Source of the DNA: Rickettsiales bacterium
Lineage (GTDB): Bacteria > Pseudomonadota > Alphaproteobacteria > Rickettsiales > UBA1997
NCBI GenBank assembly: GCA_021298605.1
Contig: JAJTDS010000005.1
Span: forward strand, 1-45,656
Direction: 5' to 3'
Length of the DNA stretch: 45,656 nt
The translations under genes were made by a program, and so were the position numbers. The number at the start of each line of letters is the position of its first letter. Position 1 is the stretch's first letter. The notes below the pieces were generated by a model. The model was not told the origin of the DNA. It ran no database searches and was given only the letters and a program-made list of their open reading frames with translations. This document shows, one piece after another, positions 8,230 through 17,383 of the stretch.

Positions 8230-10072
8230 TTTTTTGACCAGTAATCTTATCTTTTAAAACATTATTTACTTTATTTAGTATTAAATCGCTAGATAATTTA
8301 ATTAGATTATCTTGATGCTTTAAAATTAAAATTCTTAATTCTTCAGATTTTAACAGTGAATTATTCTTGATAACTTCCTCAATTTTAGAAATCTCGCTAA
8401 TAATCATTTTTCTATCAGATTCATCAATTTCTAAGTTTTTATTTGCAAGATCCGTTTTGAGAATCGCAATATCTCTATTAATATTGTTAATGGATTCGAT
8501 TAATAATCTTTGGTTAATGTCATTTTTTGAGTTCTGTAAAGCATCAATCAACATTTCTTTAACCTTTTCTTGATTTAATCCGTAACTAGGCTTAACGATA
8601 ATCTCTTGCTCCAATTTAGTGTGTTTATCAATTGCTCTTACAGTTAAAAGACCGTCAACATCAATTTGAAAAATAACCTCAATTCTTGCTATTCCCGCCT
8701 TCATTGGAAGGATATTTCTTACTGTAAATTCTGCAAGTGAACGACAATCTTTTGCCAATTCTCTCTCTCCTTGAACTATATGAAACCTAATTGCATTTTG
8801 ATTATCAACAAATGTAGTAAATTCTTTTTTGGCGATAATAGGAATGGCACTGTTGCGATTAATTATTTTATCAATAATTCCACCCATCATTTCAACTCCT
8901 ACAGACAAAGGAACAACATCTATCAATAAATTACTAACTTCTTCATTTTTTTCTATAGTATTATTAAGATTATAAGCCTGCCAAGCACAACCAGATGCAA
9001 CTATTCTATCAGGATCAATATGATTCAAAACTTTATTATTTCCAAAAATATCTGACAATCTTTTTTTAATCATTGGAATTCTCGTTGAACCACCAACCAT
9101 TAATACTGAATCAACCTTTGTTAAATCTATATCGACATCATCTAATAATTCTGTTGTTAAATCAATTGTTCTTGATATTAGATTATCAATCATTTTTTCA
9201 AAATCTTGATTTCTAATTGAAGCCCCTCTAAAGCTTACAATTTCTGAATCCGTTAATTTTTCTTTAATACTTCTTGCTTCAAAATAATTTAATGAAATAT
9301 CAAATTTTTTAAAATAATCAATTATTATTTTGTCAAAATCATCTCCGCCAAGCTGACTATCTCCAGAAACTGCAATTACCTTAAAAACTCCACGATCCAT
9401 CTTTATCAAAGAAATATCAAATGTCCCCCCTCCTAAATCATAAATTAAATAAGTTCCCGGCATTTTTTCATCAATCCCAAAGGCTAAAGCGGCAGCAGTT
9501 GGCTCATTGATAATTCTTACCACCTCAAGCCCAGCAAGCTTTGCAGATAATTTTACCTCATTTTTTGCCGATTCATCAAAGTAGGCAGGAACACTTATAA
9601 CCGCCTTATTTATTGATTCCTTTAAACTATTTTCGCAACAATTTTTTAAATATTGAAAAATAAAAGAAGCAATTTGAGAAGGGCTAAACAAACTATTGCC
9701 AATACTTATAGCTGTAGAACCATCTTCTAATTTTATGATTGGCAAATTTGGGTTAATAATCTTTGACTCTTCAAATGATTTGCCAAAAATTCTTTTGATT
9801 GAAGATATCGTAATTTTATTTGCACTTTCAGGTTCTGAATTTTTTAAATCTAAACTTTTAGAAATATTCAAAATATTTCCTAAATCATCAAATTCAATAA
9901 CCGAAGGGTGAATATTTTTTTCATTTTGCCCAAAAAATTGCAACTCACGATCTTCGCCGATCATTGCAATCAATGAATTGGTGGTTCCAAAATCAATTCC
10001 AACTATAACCTCTTGATCGATTAAGTCTTCTTGTTTATTTTCAGTATAAGGCTCAGTAATTCTTATGACCAT
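8222..10072 (-). CDS. hscA: Fe-S cluster assembly chaperone HscA (Hsp70 family)
   Basis: HscA is the specialised Hsp70 that, with HscB, helps transfer Fe-S clusters from the scaffold IscU. The 616-residue length fits HscA rather than DnaK, with no long DnaK-type C-terminal tail. The ATPase domain shows 'GIDFGTTNSL' near residue 25, 'SVPAYFDE', 'INEPTAAALAFG' and 'YDLGGGTFDISL'. The substrate-binding domain follows the linker 'LLIDVVPLSVGVEMMGG'. No hscB, iscU or fdx lies beside it; the upstream gap leads into IS debris. The two cysteine desulfurase genes start about 1.1 kb away on the other strand, so the isc cluster looks split by insertion or rearrangement. Confidence 0.93.
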   Translation of the reverse strand: MVIRITEPYTENKQEDLIDQEVIVGIDFGTTNSLIAMIGEDRELQFFGQNEKNIHPSVIEFDDLGNILNISKSLDLKNSEPESANKITISSIKRIFGKSFEESKIINPNLPIIKLEDGSTAISIGNSLFSPSQIASFIFQYLKNCCENSLKESINKAVISVPAYFDESAKNEVKLSAKLAGLEVVRIINEPTAAALAFGIDEKMPGTYLIYDLGGGTFDISLIKMDRGVFKVIAVSGDSQLGGDDFDKIIIDYFKKFDISLNYFEARSIKEKLTDSEIVSFRGASIRNQDFEKMIDNLISRTIDLTTELLDDVDIDLTKVDSVLMVGGSTRIPMIKKRLSDIFGNNKVLNHIDPDRIVASGCAWQAYNLNNTIEKNEEVSNLLIDVVPLSVGVEMMGGIIDKIINRNSAIPIIAKKEFTTFVDNQNAIRFHIVQGERELAKDCRSLAEFTVRNILPMKAGIARIEVIFQIDVDGLLTVRAIDKHTKLEQEIIVKPSYGLNQEKVKEMLIDALQNSKNDINQRLLIESINNINRDIAILKTDLANKNLEIDESDRKMIISEISKIEEVIKNNSLLKSEELRILILKHQDNLIKLSSDLILNKVNNVLKDKITGQKID

Positions 10073-10330
10073 ATCAATTATTTCTAAAATTGTTAAATTT
10101 TTGTGTTTTGTAAAGTTTTTAGCCCATAAAATTTTAGAACTTTAGATATTCTAACTTTATTTTCAACAAATCAATCAATTTATTATCTGAAATCAACGGT
10201 AATTATCCCTTGAAGGGTAAATTTAGATTCTACAGTTAGGCTATTACTAACTTTAAATCCTCTCGAAGTATGAACTTTCAATAATTTAAGAAAAAATACC
10301 CAAGCAAACAAAAAATTATCGAACACTTTA

Positions 10331-10748
10331 TTTCGATTAGATACAATCGAGAAAAAAATTGCACTACGGAATGCTTAAAAGAGACAAAGAGGTTAGAGCC
10401 TCTGTAATTGATGATGCGAAACGCGATACGATCATGGCTAAAATTCACGAGAATGTGAAGAAAAGACAGTCAAATTATGACAGACGAACACAGGTCTTAT
10501 TATTGGCTTTACGGCCAATATCAGCACAAGTTGTTAATAACTCAAAAGGTCAATATAAGAAAGGTGATAATGCTCACACAAATTCAATTGAAGGCTTCTG
10601 GTCAAATTTGAAGCGTGGCGTTTATTGGATTTACTACCATGTCAGCAAGAAGCATTCGCAGCTTTATGTGAACGAGTTTGCTTTCAGATATAATAATAGG
10701 AAAAATAAGGGAATGTTTGATTTAGTGCTGGCGGAGGATATTTTTTAA
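10331..10748 (+). pseudogene. IS1595-type (ISXO2-like) transposase remnant, C-terminal part
   Basis: The coded C-terminus 'AHTNSIEGFWSNLKRG', then 'YHVSKKHSQLYVNEF' and 'FRYNNRK', is the end of an IS1595-family DDE/N transposase. The N-terminal Zn-ribbon and first catalytic region (about 170 residues) are missing, and the frame begins abruptly at 'YGMLKRDKEVRA'. In the middle, the expected 'MTDEHRSYYWL' with a catalytic Asp is found only in the +1 frame (from ATG 10477). Two compensating frameshifts are therefore present. No terminal inverted repeats could be defined. A small hairpin (TCGATT/AATCGA, 10333-10350) sits at the 5' break. Confidence 0.8.
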
Positions 10749-10971
10749 CAAAAACCCAGACTAATAAACCTGCTATTGTCGAAGGCATACCATACACTTT
10801 CAAATAATCTATTGCAACATAAATATGTTGTAGGCGTAAAATGCCGTCAGTATTATTTAGGTAAACACAGGATGGATAAGTTACTAAAATAATAACAATT
10901 CCAAAAATTAAATAAACAGTCCAAACTTTTATGTTATGAATGACTTGTTTTAATTCGTTTTTCATCCGCAA
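10684..10971 (-). pseudogene. Truncated small membrane protein interrupted by the IS1595 remnant
   Basis: Translation from the ATG at 10965 gives 'MKNELKQVIHNIKVW' and two hydrophobic segments: 'VYLIFGIVIILVTY' and 'TIAGLLVWVFV'. From about 10748 leftward the frame is antisense to the transposase ('KKYPPPALNQTF...'), so the original C-terminus is lost. The junction at about 10745-10750 marks one edge of the insertion. I do not recognise the family. An 8-bp inverted repeat (ATCCGCAA 10964-10971, TTGCGGAT 10989-10996) brackets the start region. Confidence 0.5.
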
Positions 10972-11165
10972 GTTACTCTTTGGTGTAGTTGCGGATTTAT
11001 TAGAATCATTACCAGAAGAAGGAATAATTGCCTAATCATCTAGAAAACAATAGATTAATTAAAAAAATATTAGTTGAAATTTATTAATCTATTCTTATAT
11101 TGAAAGAGCTTTGACAAATCAATCAACAAACATTAAAAATTAATTATAACCTTAACATAATAAGG
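10972..11165 (+). promoter_or_regulatory. Upstream region of the cysteine desulfurase operon with candidate promoter
   Basis: A perfect -35 hexamer TTGACA (11111-11116) is followed after 17 bp by TAAAAA (11134-11139), a 4/6 match to the -10 box. This would start transcription near 11146, about 20 bp before the gene. I see no IscR-like palindrome. Left of the promoter, a short stretch near 10985-11035 reads like a remnant of coding sequence ('VVADLLESLPEEG') ending in TAA, unassigned. Confidence 0.45.
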
Positions 11166-12359
11166 ATGAAGTGTAAAAATCTAAATAAACCCTCCACCAC
11201 TGATTTCAATCAAAAAATTAATAATCTTATCTATTTTGATAATAATGCAACTACCGCAACCGACCCAGAAATAATTGAAGAAATTTTTCATTTATTCAAA
11301 ATTCCACTAAATAATTCTTCAATACATCAAATGGGGCAAATGGCTCAAATGCTTTGCGAAGAAGCTAGAATAAACATAAAATCAGCTCTTAATGCCAATA
11401 ACTACGAAGTTATCTTTACTTCTGGAGCAAGCGAAGCAAATAACACGATTATAAACGGATTTTTAAATAATCATAATTCACAAGTAGAAACTGCTTTTTA
11501 TTCAGCTATAGAACATGATTCGGTATATAATGTCAGACCAAGTAATAAAAACATTGTTGAAATAAAGGTCTTAGAATCTGGAGAGCTTGACATTGAAAAT
11601 TTTGAGACAGAAATTCATCAATTTAAAAAATTATCTCCAAACAAAATTTTTTTTGCCTCAATGATGCTTGCAAATAGCGAAACGGGAGTAATTCAAGATA
11701 TAAAAAAAATTGCAAAAATAGTTCATTCTTACCAAGGAGTTATTCATTGTGATATATCTCAAGGAATCGCAAAAATAGATATTGATTTAGAAGATCTAAA
11801 TATTGATTTTGCAACAATCTCTGGTCATAAATTTTATGCCCCTCAAGGTTCAGGAGCAATATTGACAAGAAAAGGTCTTGATTTTAAGCCTCTAATTTAT
11901 GGTGGAGGGCAAGAAAAATTTAAAAGAGCTGGTACCATAAATATCGCCTCAATTTATGGCCTAGGACTTGCTTGCAAATATTGTAAAAAATATCTTGCTA
12001 AAATGCCATTAATCAATAAATATAGAGATTATATAGAAGAGATAATGCTAAAAACAGCATCAGAAAAAATTAAAATTTTTTCTAAAAATACTAAAAGACT
12101 CGGTAATACTAGCTATTACTCGATTAAAAATAGCAACAATCAAAGTGAAATAATAAATTTTGATTTAAATAAAATTATGGTAAGCGGAGGCTCTGCCTGC
12201 TCTTCAGGAACACTTCATCAATCAAGAGTTTTAAGAGCGATGCAAGTAAAAGAGCAATTTATTGACGGAGCAATAAGAATTAGCCTAGGAATCAATAACA
12301 ATGCCGAAGAAATTGATAAATTTATAGAAATATGGAAAAAATCTTTATTAAAATATTAA
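11166..12359 (+). CDS. NifS/IscS-family cysteine desulfurase, Spl1-like
   Basis: A class V aminotransferase-fold, PLP-dependent cysteine desulfurase paralogue of 397 residues. The PLP lysine is in 'SGHKFYAPQG' (Lys222), and the sulfur-carrying Cys345 is in 'SGGSACSSGTLHQSRVL'. Both are intact, so activity is plausible. The N-terminus has about 20 extra residues before the usual 'IYFDNNATT' start. The only Shine-Dalgarno-like AAGG abuts the ATG, so a downstream start is possible. iscS follows 12 bp later. This pair matches the Rickettsia arrangement in which a NifS homologue (Spl1) precedes IscS. It is diverged from IscS, so its partner may differ. Confidence 0.88.
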   Translation: MKCKNLNKPSTTDFNQKINNLIYFDNNATTATDPEIIEEIFHLFKIPLNNSSIHQMGQMAQMLCEEARINIKSALNANNYEVIFTSGASEANNTIINGFLNNHNSQVETAFYSAIEHDSVYNVRPSNKNIVEIKVLESGELDIENFETEIHQFKKLSPNKIFFASMMLANSETGVIQDIKKIAKIVHSYQGVIHCDISQGIAKIDIDLEDLNIDFATISGHKFYAPQGSGAILTRKGLDFKPLIYGGGQEKFKRAGTINIASIYGLGLACKYCKKYLAKMPLINKYRDYIEEIMLKTASEKIKIFSKNTKRLGNTSYYSIKNSNNQSEIINFDLNKIMVSGGSACSSGTLHQSRVLRAMQVKEQFIDGAIRISLGINNNAEEIDKFIEIWKKSLLKY

Positions 12360-12371
12360 ATAATTAAAAAT

Positions 12372-13592
12372 ATGAAAAAACCAATTTATCTTGACTATCA
12401 ATCAACAACTCCAATTGACCCAAGGGTAATCGCAGTAATAACAAAGTCTCTTCAAGAAGATTATGGCAATCCTCATTCCAGAACCCATTCTTTTGGCTGG
12501 AAAGCTGAAGAAATAATTGAAAATGCTAGAAATCAAGTAGCGGAAGTTATTAAAGCAGATAGCAGAGAAATATTCTTCACTTCTGGAGCAACAGAATCAA
12601 ACAACATAGCAATAAAGGGAGTGGCAAAATTTTATGAAAGTCAAAAAAAGCATATTATTACCGTTGCAACCGAACATAAATGTGTCATAAACTCTTGTCG
12701 TGATTTAGAGCAAGAAGGTTTTAGAGTAACTTTTTTACCCGTAAAAAATGATGGATTAATTGATATAACAAAACTCAAAGAAGCAATTTGCGAGGATACT
12801 GCCTTAATTTCAGTGATGGCGGTAAATAATGAAATAGGCACCATTCAACCATTAGCAGAAATAGGAAAAATATGCAAAGAAAAAAATATATTTTTTCATA
12901 CCGATGCAGCACAAGCTTTTGGAAAAATTCCATTAGATGTTGAGGCCTTAAATATTGATCTTATGAGTATATCCGCGCACAAGATCTACGGACCAAAGGG
13001 AATAGGAGCTCTTTATATTCGAAGAAAACCAAGAGTTAGAATCAAACCATTATTCAGCGGTGGCGGACAAGAAAGAGGCATCAGATCTGGGACCGCACCA
13101 ACTTCTATAATTGCCGGATTTGGAGAAGCTGCAAGAATTGCAAATCTAGAAATGGAAAAAGATTATGAACATGTTAAAAAGCTATCTCATAAATTTTTTA
13201 GTGGCATCATGGAAGAAAAATCAATATATCTAAACGGACCAGCTCTTGAGAAAGAAAATGAAAGATATATTGGCAATATAAATCTTAGTTTCGCAGGAAT
13301 TGAAGGTGAGTCAATGATTATGGCAATCAAAGATTTAGCAGTTTCTTCAGGTTCTGCTTGCACCTCCTCTTCTCTTGAACCTTCATATGTTTTGCATTCA
13401 CTTGGAGTAGCTGAAGAGCTTTCTCACACCTCAATTCGCTTTGGAATTGGTCGCTTTACCACCGAAGAAGAAATTGATTTTGCAATTAACTTAGTTAGAA
13501 GTAAAATTCAAAAATTAAGAGAATTGAGCCCATTATGGGAAATGATGCAAGAAGGAGTAGATCTAAAATCAATAGAATGGAAGAGTCATTAA
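12372..13592 (+). CDS. iscS: Cysteine desulfurase IscS
   Basis: IscS takes sulfur from L-cysteine and passes it to IscU and to tRNA-thiolation enzymes. The 406 residues match the family length. Seen in order: '[15 protein letters not shown]', '[10 protein letters not shown]', '[12 protein letters not shown]', the PLP lysine in '[10 protein letters not shown]' (Lys204), '[12 protein letters not shown]', and the catalytic loop '[17 protein letters not shown]' with Cys330. The C-terminus '[16 protein letters not shown]' matches the end that binds IscU in alphaproteobacteria and mitochondria. The expected next genes iscU and iscA are absent: a convergent trpE follows directly. Confidence 0.96.
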   Translation: MKKPIYLDYQSTTPIDPRVIAVITKSLQEDYGNPHSRTHSFGWKAEEIIENARNQVAEVIKADSREIFFTSGATESNNIAIKGVAKFYESQKKHIITVATEHKCVINSCRDLEQEGFRVTFLPVKNDGLIDITKLKEAICEDTALISVMAVNNEIGTIQPLAEIGKICKEKNIFFHTDAAQAFGKIPLDVEALNIDLMSISAHKIYGPKGIGALYIRRKPRVRIKPLFSGGGQERGIRSGTAPTSIIAGFGEAARIANLEMEKDYEHVKKLSHKFFSGIMEEKSIYLNGPALEKENERYIGNINLSFAGIEGESMIMAIKDLAVSSGSACTSSSLEPSYVLHSLGVAEELSHTSIRFGIGRFTTEEEIDFAINLVRSKIQKLRELSPLWEMMQEGVDLKSIEWKSH

Positions 13593-13598
13593 ATTAAC

Positions 13599-13618
13599 AA
13601 ATTAGTCTTTTCTAATTT
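13599..13618. terminator. AT-rich hairpin between convergent iscS and trpE
   Basis: AAATTAG (13599-13605) and CTAATTT (13612-13618) form a 7-bp stem with a TCTTTT loop in the 25-bp gap between the two convergent genes. It overlaps the trpE stop codon. With no GC core and only a weak U-tract on either side, it is a poor terminator candidate, but the only one there. Confidence 0.3.
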
Positions 13619-15158
13619 AATTAAAAAAATCTTTGATTTTATCGCAAGCGACCATTAAAGCCTTTGCTTTATTAAGGCATTCTTGATATTCTGATTTAGG
13701 GTCCGAGTCAAAAACTACACCAGCTCCTGATTGTAAATAAATTTTATTATTTTTAAACAAGGCGGAGCGAAGAGTTATACAAGTTTCGCTATTACCGTTG
13801 CTTGCGAAATAGCCAACACAACCAGCATAAAAACTTCTTTTTTCTGGCTCTATTTCTTCAATTATTTCCATCGCTCTAATTTTCGGAGCACCACTTACAG
13901 TTCCAGCAGGAAAGCCTGCTATCATAACATCGAGTGCATCAAAGCCACTTTGTAATTTACCTTTAACAGTTGAAGAAATATGCATTACATGAGAATAATT
14001 TTCTATCGACATTTTTTCAGTTACTGCCACCGAACCAGCTTTTGCAACTCTACCAACATCATTTCTGCCAAGATCAATTAACATTAAATGTTCAGCTAAC
14101 TCTTTTTCATCTTTTAACAACTCTTGAGCAATTAATTTATCTTCTGCATTATTTGCACCTCTTTTTCTTGTTCCTGCAAGCGGACGAATAGTGATTTCTT
14201 CATCTTTTAAAGATGCCATAATTTCAGGGCTTGAGCCAGTTATTACAAAATCATCAAATTTAAAGTAAAATAAAAATGGAGATGGATTTACTATTCTCAA
14301 GGATCGATAAAAATCGAATTCATCTAAAAATTCTGGATATTCAGCAACAAATCTTTGCGAAGGCAATACCTGAAATACATCCCCATTTGCAATATATTCT
14401 TTTGCCTTCTTTACCATTTCACAATATATTTTTTCATCAACATTAGCTGTAAATTTAAATTGATAATGATTTATCTTGTTAATAATTTTTTCATCAATTT
14501 TTTTCTTAGCACGATCTTCATAAAAAATGATTGATTCTATTTTTTCAATTAAATCTTTTATTTCTTGATATGTCTTGTCAAATTCAGTCACTGGCGAGCA
14601 AATAAATAGCTGATCGAACAAACTATCAAAAACTAAAATTATTTGCGGTTTTATAAAAATAGATTGAGGTATTCCAATTGGATCGGGCAAATTTCTGTTA
14701 GGAATATTTTCAAAAAATCTTACTAGATCATAGCTAGCATATCCAAAAACTCCAGATGCCATATTTATAGCCTCTAAAACCCCCCTTTGATCAGCATAAA
14801 TTTTATTTAACTCATCGTAATCAAATTGAGAAGATTTAATAAAACTCCTCAAACTTTCAATAACAGAGCCTTTATTATCTATTTGAAATTCAGAATTATG
14901 ATTATTATTAATATAAGCAACTCCATCAACCGTTTTCCATATCCTGCTTGGCATTAGACCAATCAAAGAAAATCTACCCTTATTATTACCCTTCTCAACT
15001 GACTCAAATAAAAATGAATAATTCTCAAAATTAGTCTTTAATTTTGAGAATGCAAGAACTGGAGTTATAAGATCGCTGGCTAACTTCTTAAATAAAATTG
15101 TTGACTTATTTTGACTGGCAAAATTATAAAATTGTTGATTGTTAAAATTTAGACTCAT
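13617..15158 (-). CDS. trpE: Anthranilate synthase component I
   Basis: TrpE converts chorismate to anthranilate, using ammonia from the glutamine amidotransferase TrpG. The 513-residue length is right. The N-terminal domain has 'FLFESVEKGNNKGRFSLIG', corresponding to the tryptophan-feedback segment (LLES in E. coli). The chorismate-binding domain shows 'VLPSQRF', 'GSSPEIM', 'IRPLAGTRKRG', 'LIDLGRNDVGRV', 'HVMHISSTVKG' and 'FPAGTVSGAPKIRAMEIIEE'. PabB (folate route) is the main alternative; the length and N-terminal regulatory motif favour TrpE. No trpG or other trp gene is near, which is odd for an operon enzyme and for a member of Rickettsiales. Confidence 0.88.
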   Translation of the reverse strand: MSLNFNNQQFYNFASQNKSTILFKKLASDLITPVLAFSKLKTNFENYSFLFESVEKGNNKGRFSLIGLMPSRIWKTVDGVAYINNNHNSEFQIDNKGSVIESLRSFIKSSQFDYDELNKIYADQRGVLEAINMASGVFGYASYDLVRFFENIPNRNLPDPIGIPQSIFIKPQIILVFDSLFDQLFICSPVTEFDKTYQEIKDLIEKIESIIFYEDRAKKKIDEKIINKINHYQFKFTANVDEKIYCEMVKKAKEYIANGDVFQVLPSQRFVAEYPEFLDEFDFYRSLRIVNPSPFLFYFKFDDFVITGSSPEIMASLKDEEITIRPLAGTRKRGANNAEDKLIAQELLKDEKELAEHLMLIDLGRNDVGRVAKAGSVAVTEKMSIENYSHVMHISSTVKGKLQSGFDALDVMIAGFPAGTVSGAPKIRAMEIIEEIEPEKRSFYAGCVGYFASNGNSETCITLRSALFKNNKIYLQSGAGVVFDSDPKSEYQECLNKAKALMVACDKIKDFFN

Positions 15159-15196
15159 TTAAAGCTATTTAATTGATGAATTTTTATAAGATATAT

Positions 15197-15640
15197 TTAT
15201 AGAAATCTTGATATATCAAGATCTAAACCACAAAATATTAATAAATTATAATATATTAACTTTCCTAAAATTAATAAAAGCAAAAAATTAAGCAATTTAA
15301 TTCTAACAAAACCAGCAACAAAACATAAAGGAGCACCAATTAAAGATAAAAAAGAAAACGGAATCAAAAAATGCATATATTTCATCAAAAGCTTTTGATG
15401 TTTTTCTAAATTGTTAGCTTGAACTTTTTTTTCTCTAATAAAAAGAAAATATCTACCAATAAACCAATTAAATACTGAACCCAGAACATTTCCTAATATA
15501 GCCAAGAGAGCAATCAACTCTAATTGATATCTATTATTTTGCAAAGCAATAATTACGGGCAACACAGACTCTCTTCTTGGTGGCACTATTATTGCCGAGA
15601 ATAAACTATCAAAAAATAGCATTAAATAATTTTCAACCAT
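15197..15640 (-). CDS. YqaA-like (DedA/VTT superfamily) membrane protein
   Basis: A 147-residue protein with at least three membrane segments. 'SVLPVIIALQNN', then 'AILGNVLGSVFNWFIGRY' and 'LIPFSFLSLIGAPLCFVAGFVRI' follow the YqaA/DedA pattern of re-entrant hydrophobic loops with Gly-rich turns. These proteins are linked to membrane lipid transport and envelope homeostasis; the substrate is not known for this subgroup. It lies four bases downstream of the LpxL-type gene on the same strand and is probably co-transcribed. Confidence 0.75.
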   Translation of the reverse strand: MVENYLMLFFDSLFSAIIVPPRRESVLPVIIALQNNRYQLELIALLAILGNVLGSVFNWFIGRYFLFIREKKVQANNLEKHQKLLMKYMHFLIPFSFLSLIGAPLCFVAGFVRIKLLNFLLLLILGKLIYYNLLIFCGLDLDISRFL

Positions 15641-15644
15641 CTAA

Positions 15645-16559
15645 CTATCCCTTCCAACGATTATGAACCCAGAACCATTGCTCTGGATTTTTTCTTATCC
15701 AGACTTCTAATCTTTTATTAATTAAAAGAGTAATATCATTAATTATCTGCTCTTGATTTGATTTTTTAAGATTATCTAGTTCAAGTGGCTTTTCCACCGT
15801 TACCAAAAACTCACTCCTCTTACCAATTCTCGTTACATAAGCAGGAATCAGTGGCACATTATATTTAAGAGCTATTCTTGCAAGAGAGGTTGTGGTAATT
15901 GCCGGCTTATGAAAAAAATCAATTGCTTGACCTTCGCTAACTTTTTGATCGACCAAAATAATTACAAAACCGCCATTTTTTATTTTTTCAATAATTTTTT
16001 TACTGCCACTCACTCCTTTTTTTATCAACTCCGAACCACGAATAGCGGCGGTAATATTTTCAACATATAAATTATTGAGCGGACGATATACCGTAGAAAC
16101 ATTAATACCTGAATTGATTAAAAATTTTGGACCAACCTCCCAATTCCCTATATGTCCTGAAAATATTATGCCACCAATATTTTTTTTAGCAAAATTTTCA
16201 ATTATGAACTCTAAGTTCTTTTGTGATTCTTCACTAAAACTTGTAAACTGCTTGATTTTTTCAACTTTACAACCAGCAACATAAAAAAATTCTCCAACTA
16301 CCCTACCCAGATTATCCCACATTTTAGCTAATATATTATTCTTTTCTTCTTCACTTAATTCTGGAAAAGCAAAGCTTAAATTTTTATAGGCAAGATTATT
16401 AACCGCCATTCTTTTGCCTATTATTTTTGCAATTTTCGCCGCTAAATTTGCAGAATTCTTGATTCCTATAACGACAAAAAGCAATAAAGTAAATTTAACA
16501 ATAACATATTCAAGCAAATAGCGACAGTTTTTTAGAATATTTTTATATCTTATTAGCAT
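15645..16559 (-). CDS. lpxL: Lipid A biosynthesis acyltransferase (LpxL/HtrB family)
   Basis: This enzyme adds a secondary acyl chain to the lipid A precursor at the inner membrane. The length is 304 residues. A membrane anchor covers residues 15-40. The catalytic H-x4-E pair is in 'SGHIGNWEVG' (His136, Glu141), followed by 'VYRPLNN', and 'LVDQKVSEGQAIDFFHKP' is the expected substrate-binding region. 'WIRKNPEQWFWVHNRWK' closes the protein, as in the family. LpxL cannot be separated from LpxM by eye. Its presence indicates that the organism makes LPS. Confidence 0.9.
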   Translation of the reverse strand: MLIRYKNILKNCRYLLEYVIVKFTLLLFVVIGIKNSANLAAKIAKIIGKRMAVNNLAYKNLSFAFPELSEEEKNNILAKMWDNLGRVVGEFFYVAGCKVEKIKQFTSFSEESQKNLEFIIENFAKKNIGGIIFSGHIGNWEVGPKFLINSGINVSTVYRPLNNLYVENITAAIRGSELIKKGVSGSKKIIEKIKNGGFVIILVDQKVSEGQAIDFFHKPAITTTSLARIALKYNVPLIPAYVTRIGKRSEFLVTVEKPLELDNLKKSNQEQIINDITLLINKRLEVWIRKNPEQWFWVHNRWKG

Positions 16560-16592
16560 TTTGCGGATAAATAAATTTTATTTTAATGCTAT

Positions 16593-17348
16593 CTAAAATT
16601 TAATTGGACCTTCCGGCCTACGATTAACAAACTGATCAAGAAAAGGGTTTCCAGAATTCATAACATCTTCAACATTACCAAGCCAAATAATTTTTCCATT
16701 ATATAACATTGCAACCTTATCTGCTATTCTCTGTGCAGAGTCTAAATCGTGAGTAATAGTAATAGTGGTCGCTCCCAATCTTTTAGAATTATCAACTATT
16801 AAATCATTAATAACATTTGACATTATTGGATCAAGACCAGTAGTAGGCTCATCAAAAAATATAATGTCTGGATTGCTAGCAATAGTCCTAGCAAGTGAAG
16901 CTCTTTTTTGCATACCGCCAGAAAGCTCTGAAGGATAAGCATCCGCAACCCTTGAATTTAAGCCAACCATTGTTAGTTTTTCAATCGCTATTTCACGAAC
17001 ATCTTTTAAATTAACCTTATTTTGATTTAACAATCTAAAAGCAACATTTTCCCATATTTTTAGCGAATCAAAGAGAGCACCACCTTGGAATAAGAAACCC
17101 ATCTTATCAATAATTTTTTGCTTCTGCGACTGCTTAGCCTTAAGAAAATCTACCGAGTCAATAAAAATTGAACCAGAATCTGGCTCAATAATTGATGCAA
17201 TAATTTTTATTAAAACAGATTTTCCAGTTCCTGAGCCACCTAAAATAACCAAAGACTCACCTTTCTTAACCTTAAGATCAACTCCATTTAGAACATTTTT
17301 AGATCCGAATCTTTTATGCAAATTGCATAATTCTATTTTTGTTGACAC
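16593..17348 (-). CDS. mlaF: MlaF-type phospholipid ABC transporter ATPase
   Basis: A 251-residue ATPase, probably powering the Mla system that moves phospholipids between inner and outer membranes. Walker A is 'GGSGTGKS' (residues 37-44), the Q-loop is 'GFLFQGGALFDSL', the signature is 'LSGGMQKRASLARTI', Walker B is 'IIFFDEPTTGLDP' and the switch is 'ITHDL'. 'GGALFDSLKIWENVAF' and 'GGMQKR' are typical of MlaF/Ttg2A. The permease MlaE and the substrate-binding MlaD are not adjacent, so they must be elsewhere. Neighbours are envelope genes (lpxL and a DsbA-family gene). Confidence 0.88.
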   Translation of the reverse strand: MSTKIELCNLHKRFGSKNVLNGVDLKVKKGESLVILGGSGTGKSVLIKIIASIIEPDSGSIFIDSVDFLKAKQSQKQKIIDKMGFLFQGGALFDSLKIWENVAFRLLNQNKVNLKDVREIAIEKLTMVGLNSRVADAYPSELSGGMQKRASLARTIASNPDIIFFDEPTTGLDPIMSNVINDLIVDNSKRLGATTITITHDLDSAQRIADKVAMLYNGKIIWLGNVEDVMNSGNPFLDQFVNRRPEGPIKF

Positions 17349-17383
17349 TGAATTTTAGCTTTATAGATTAGTAATATTTAAAC

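Noticed and set aside
10201-10222. Small inverted repeat (TTATCCC...GGGTAA) upstream of hscA as an operator
   Set aside because: Needs a bulged base and has only a 3-bp GC core; too weak to assign.
13970-14191. Plus-strand ORF inside trpE
   Set aside because: Lies fully antisense to a conserved gene; an artefact of AT-rich codon use, like the other opposite-strand ORFs.
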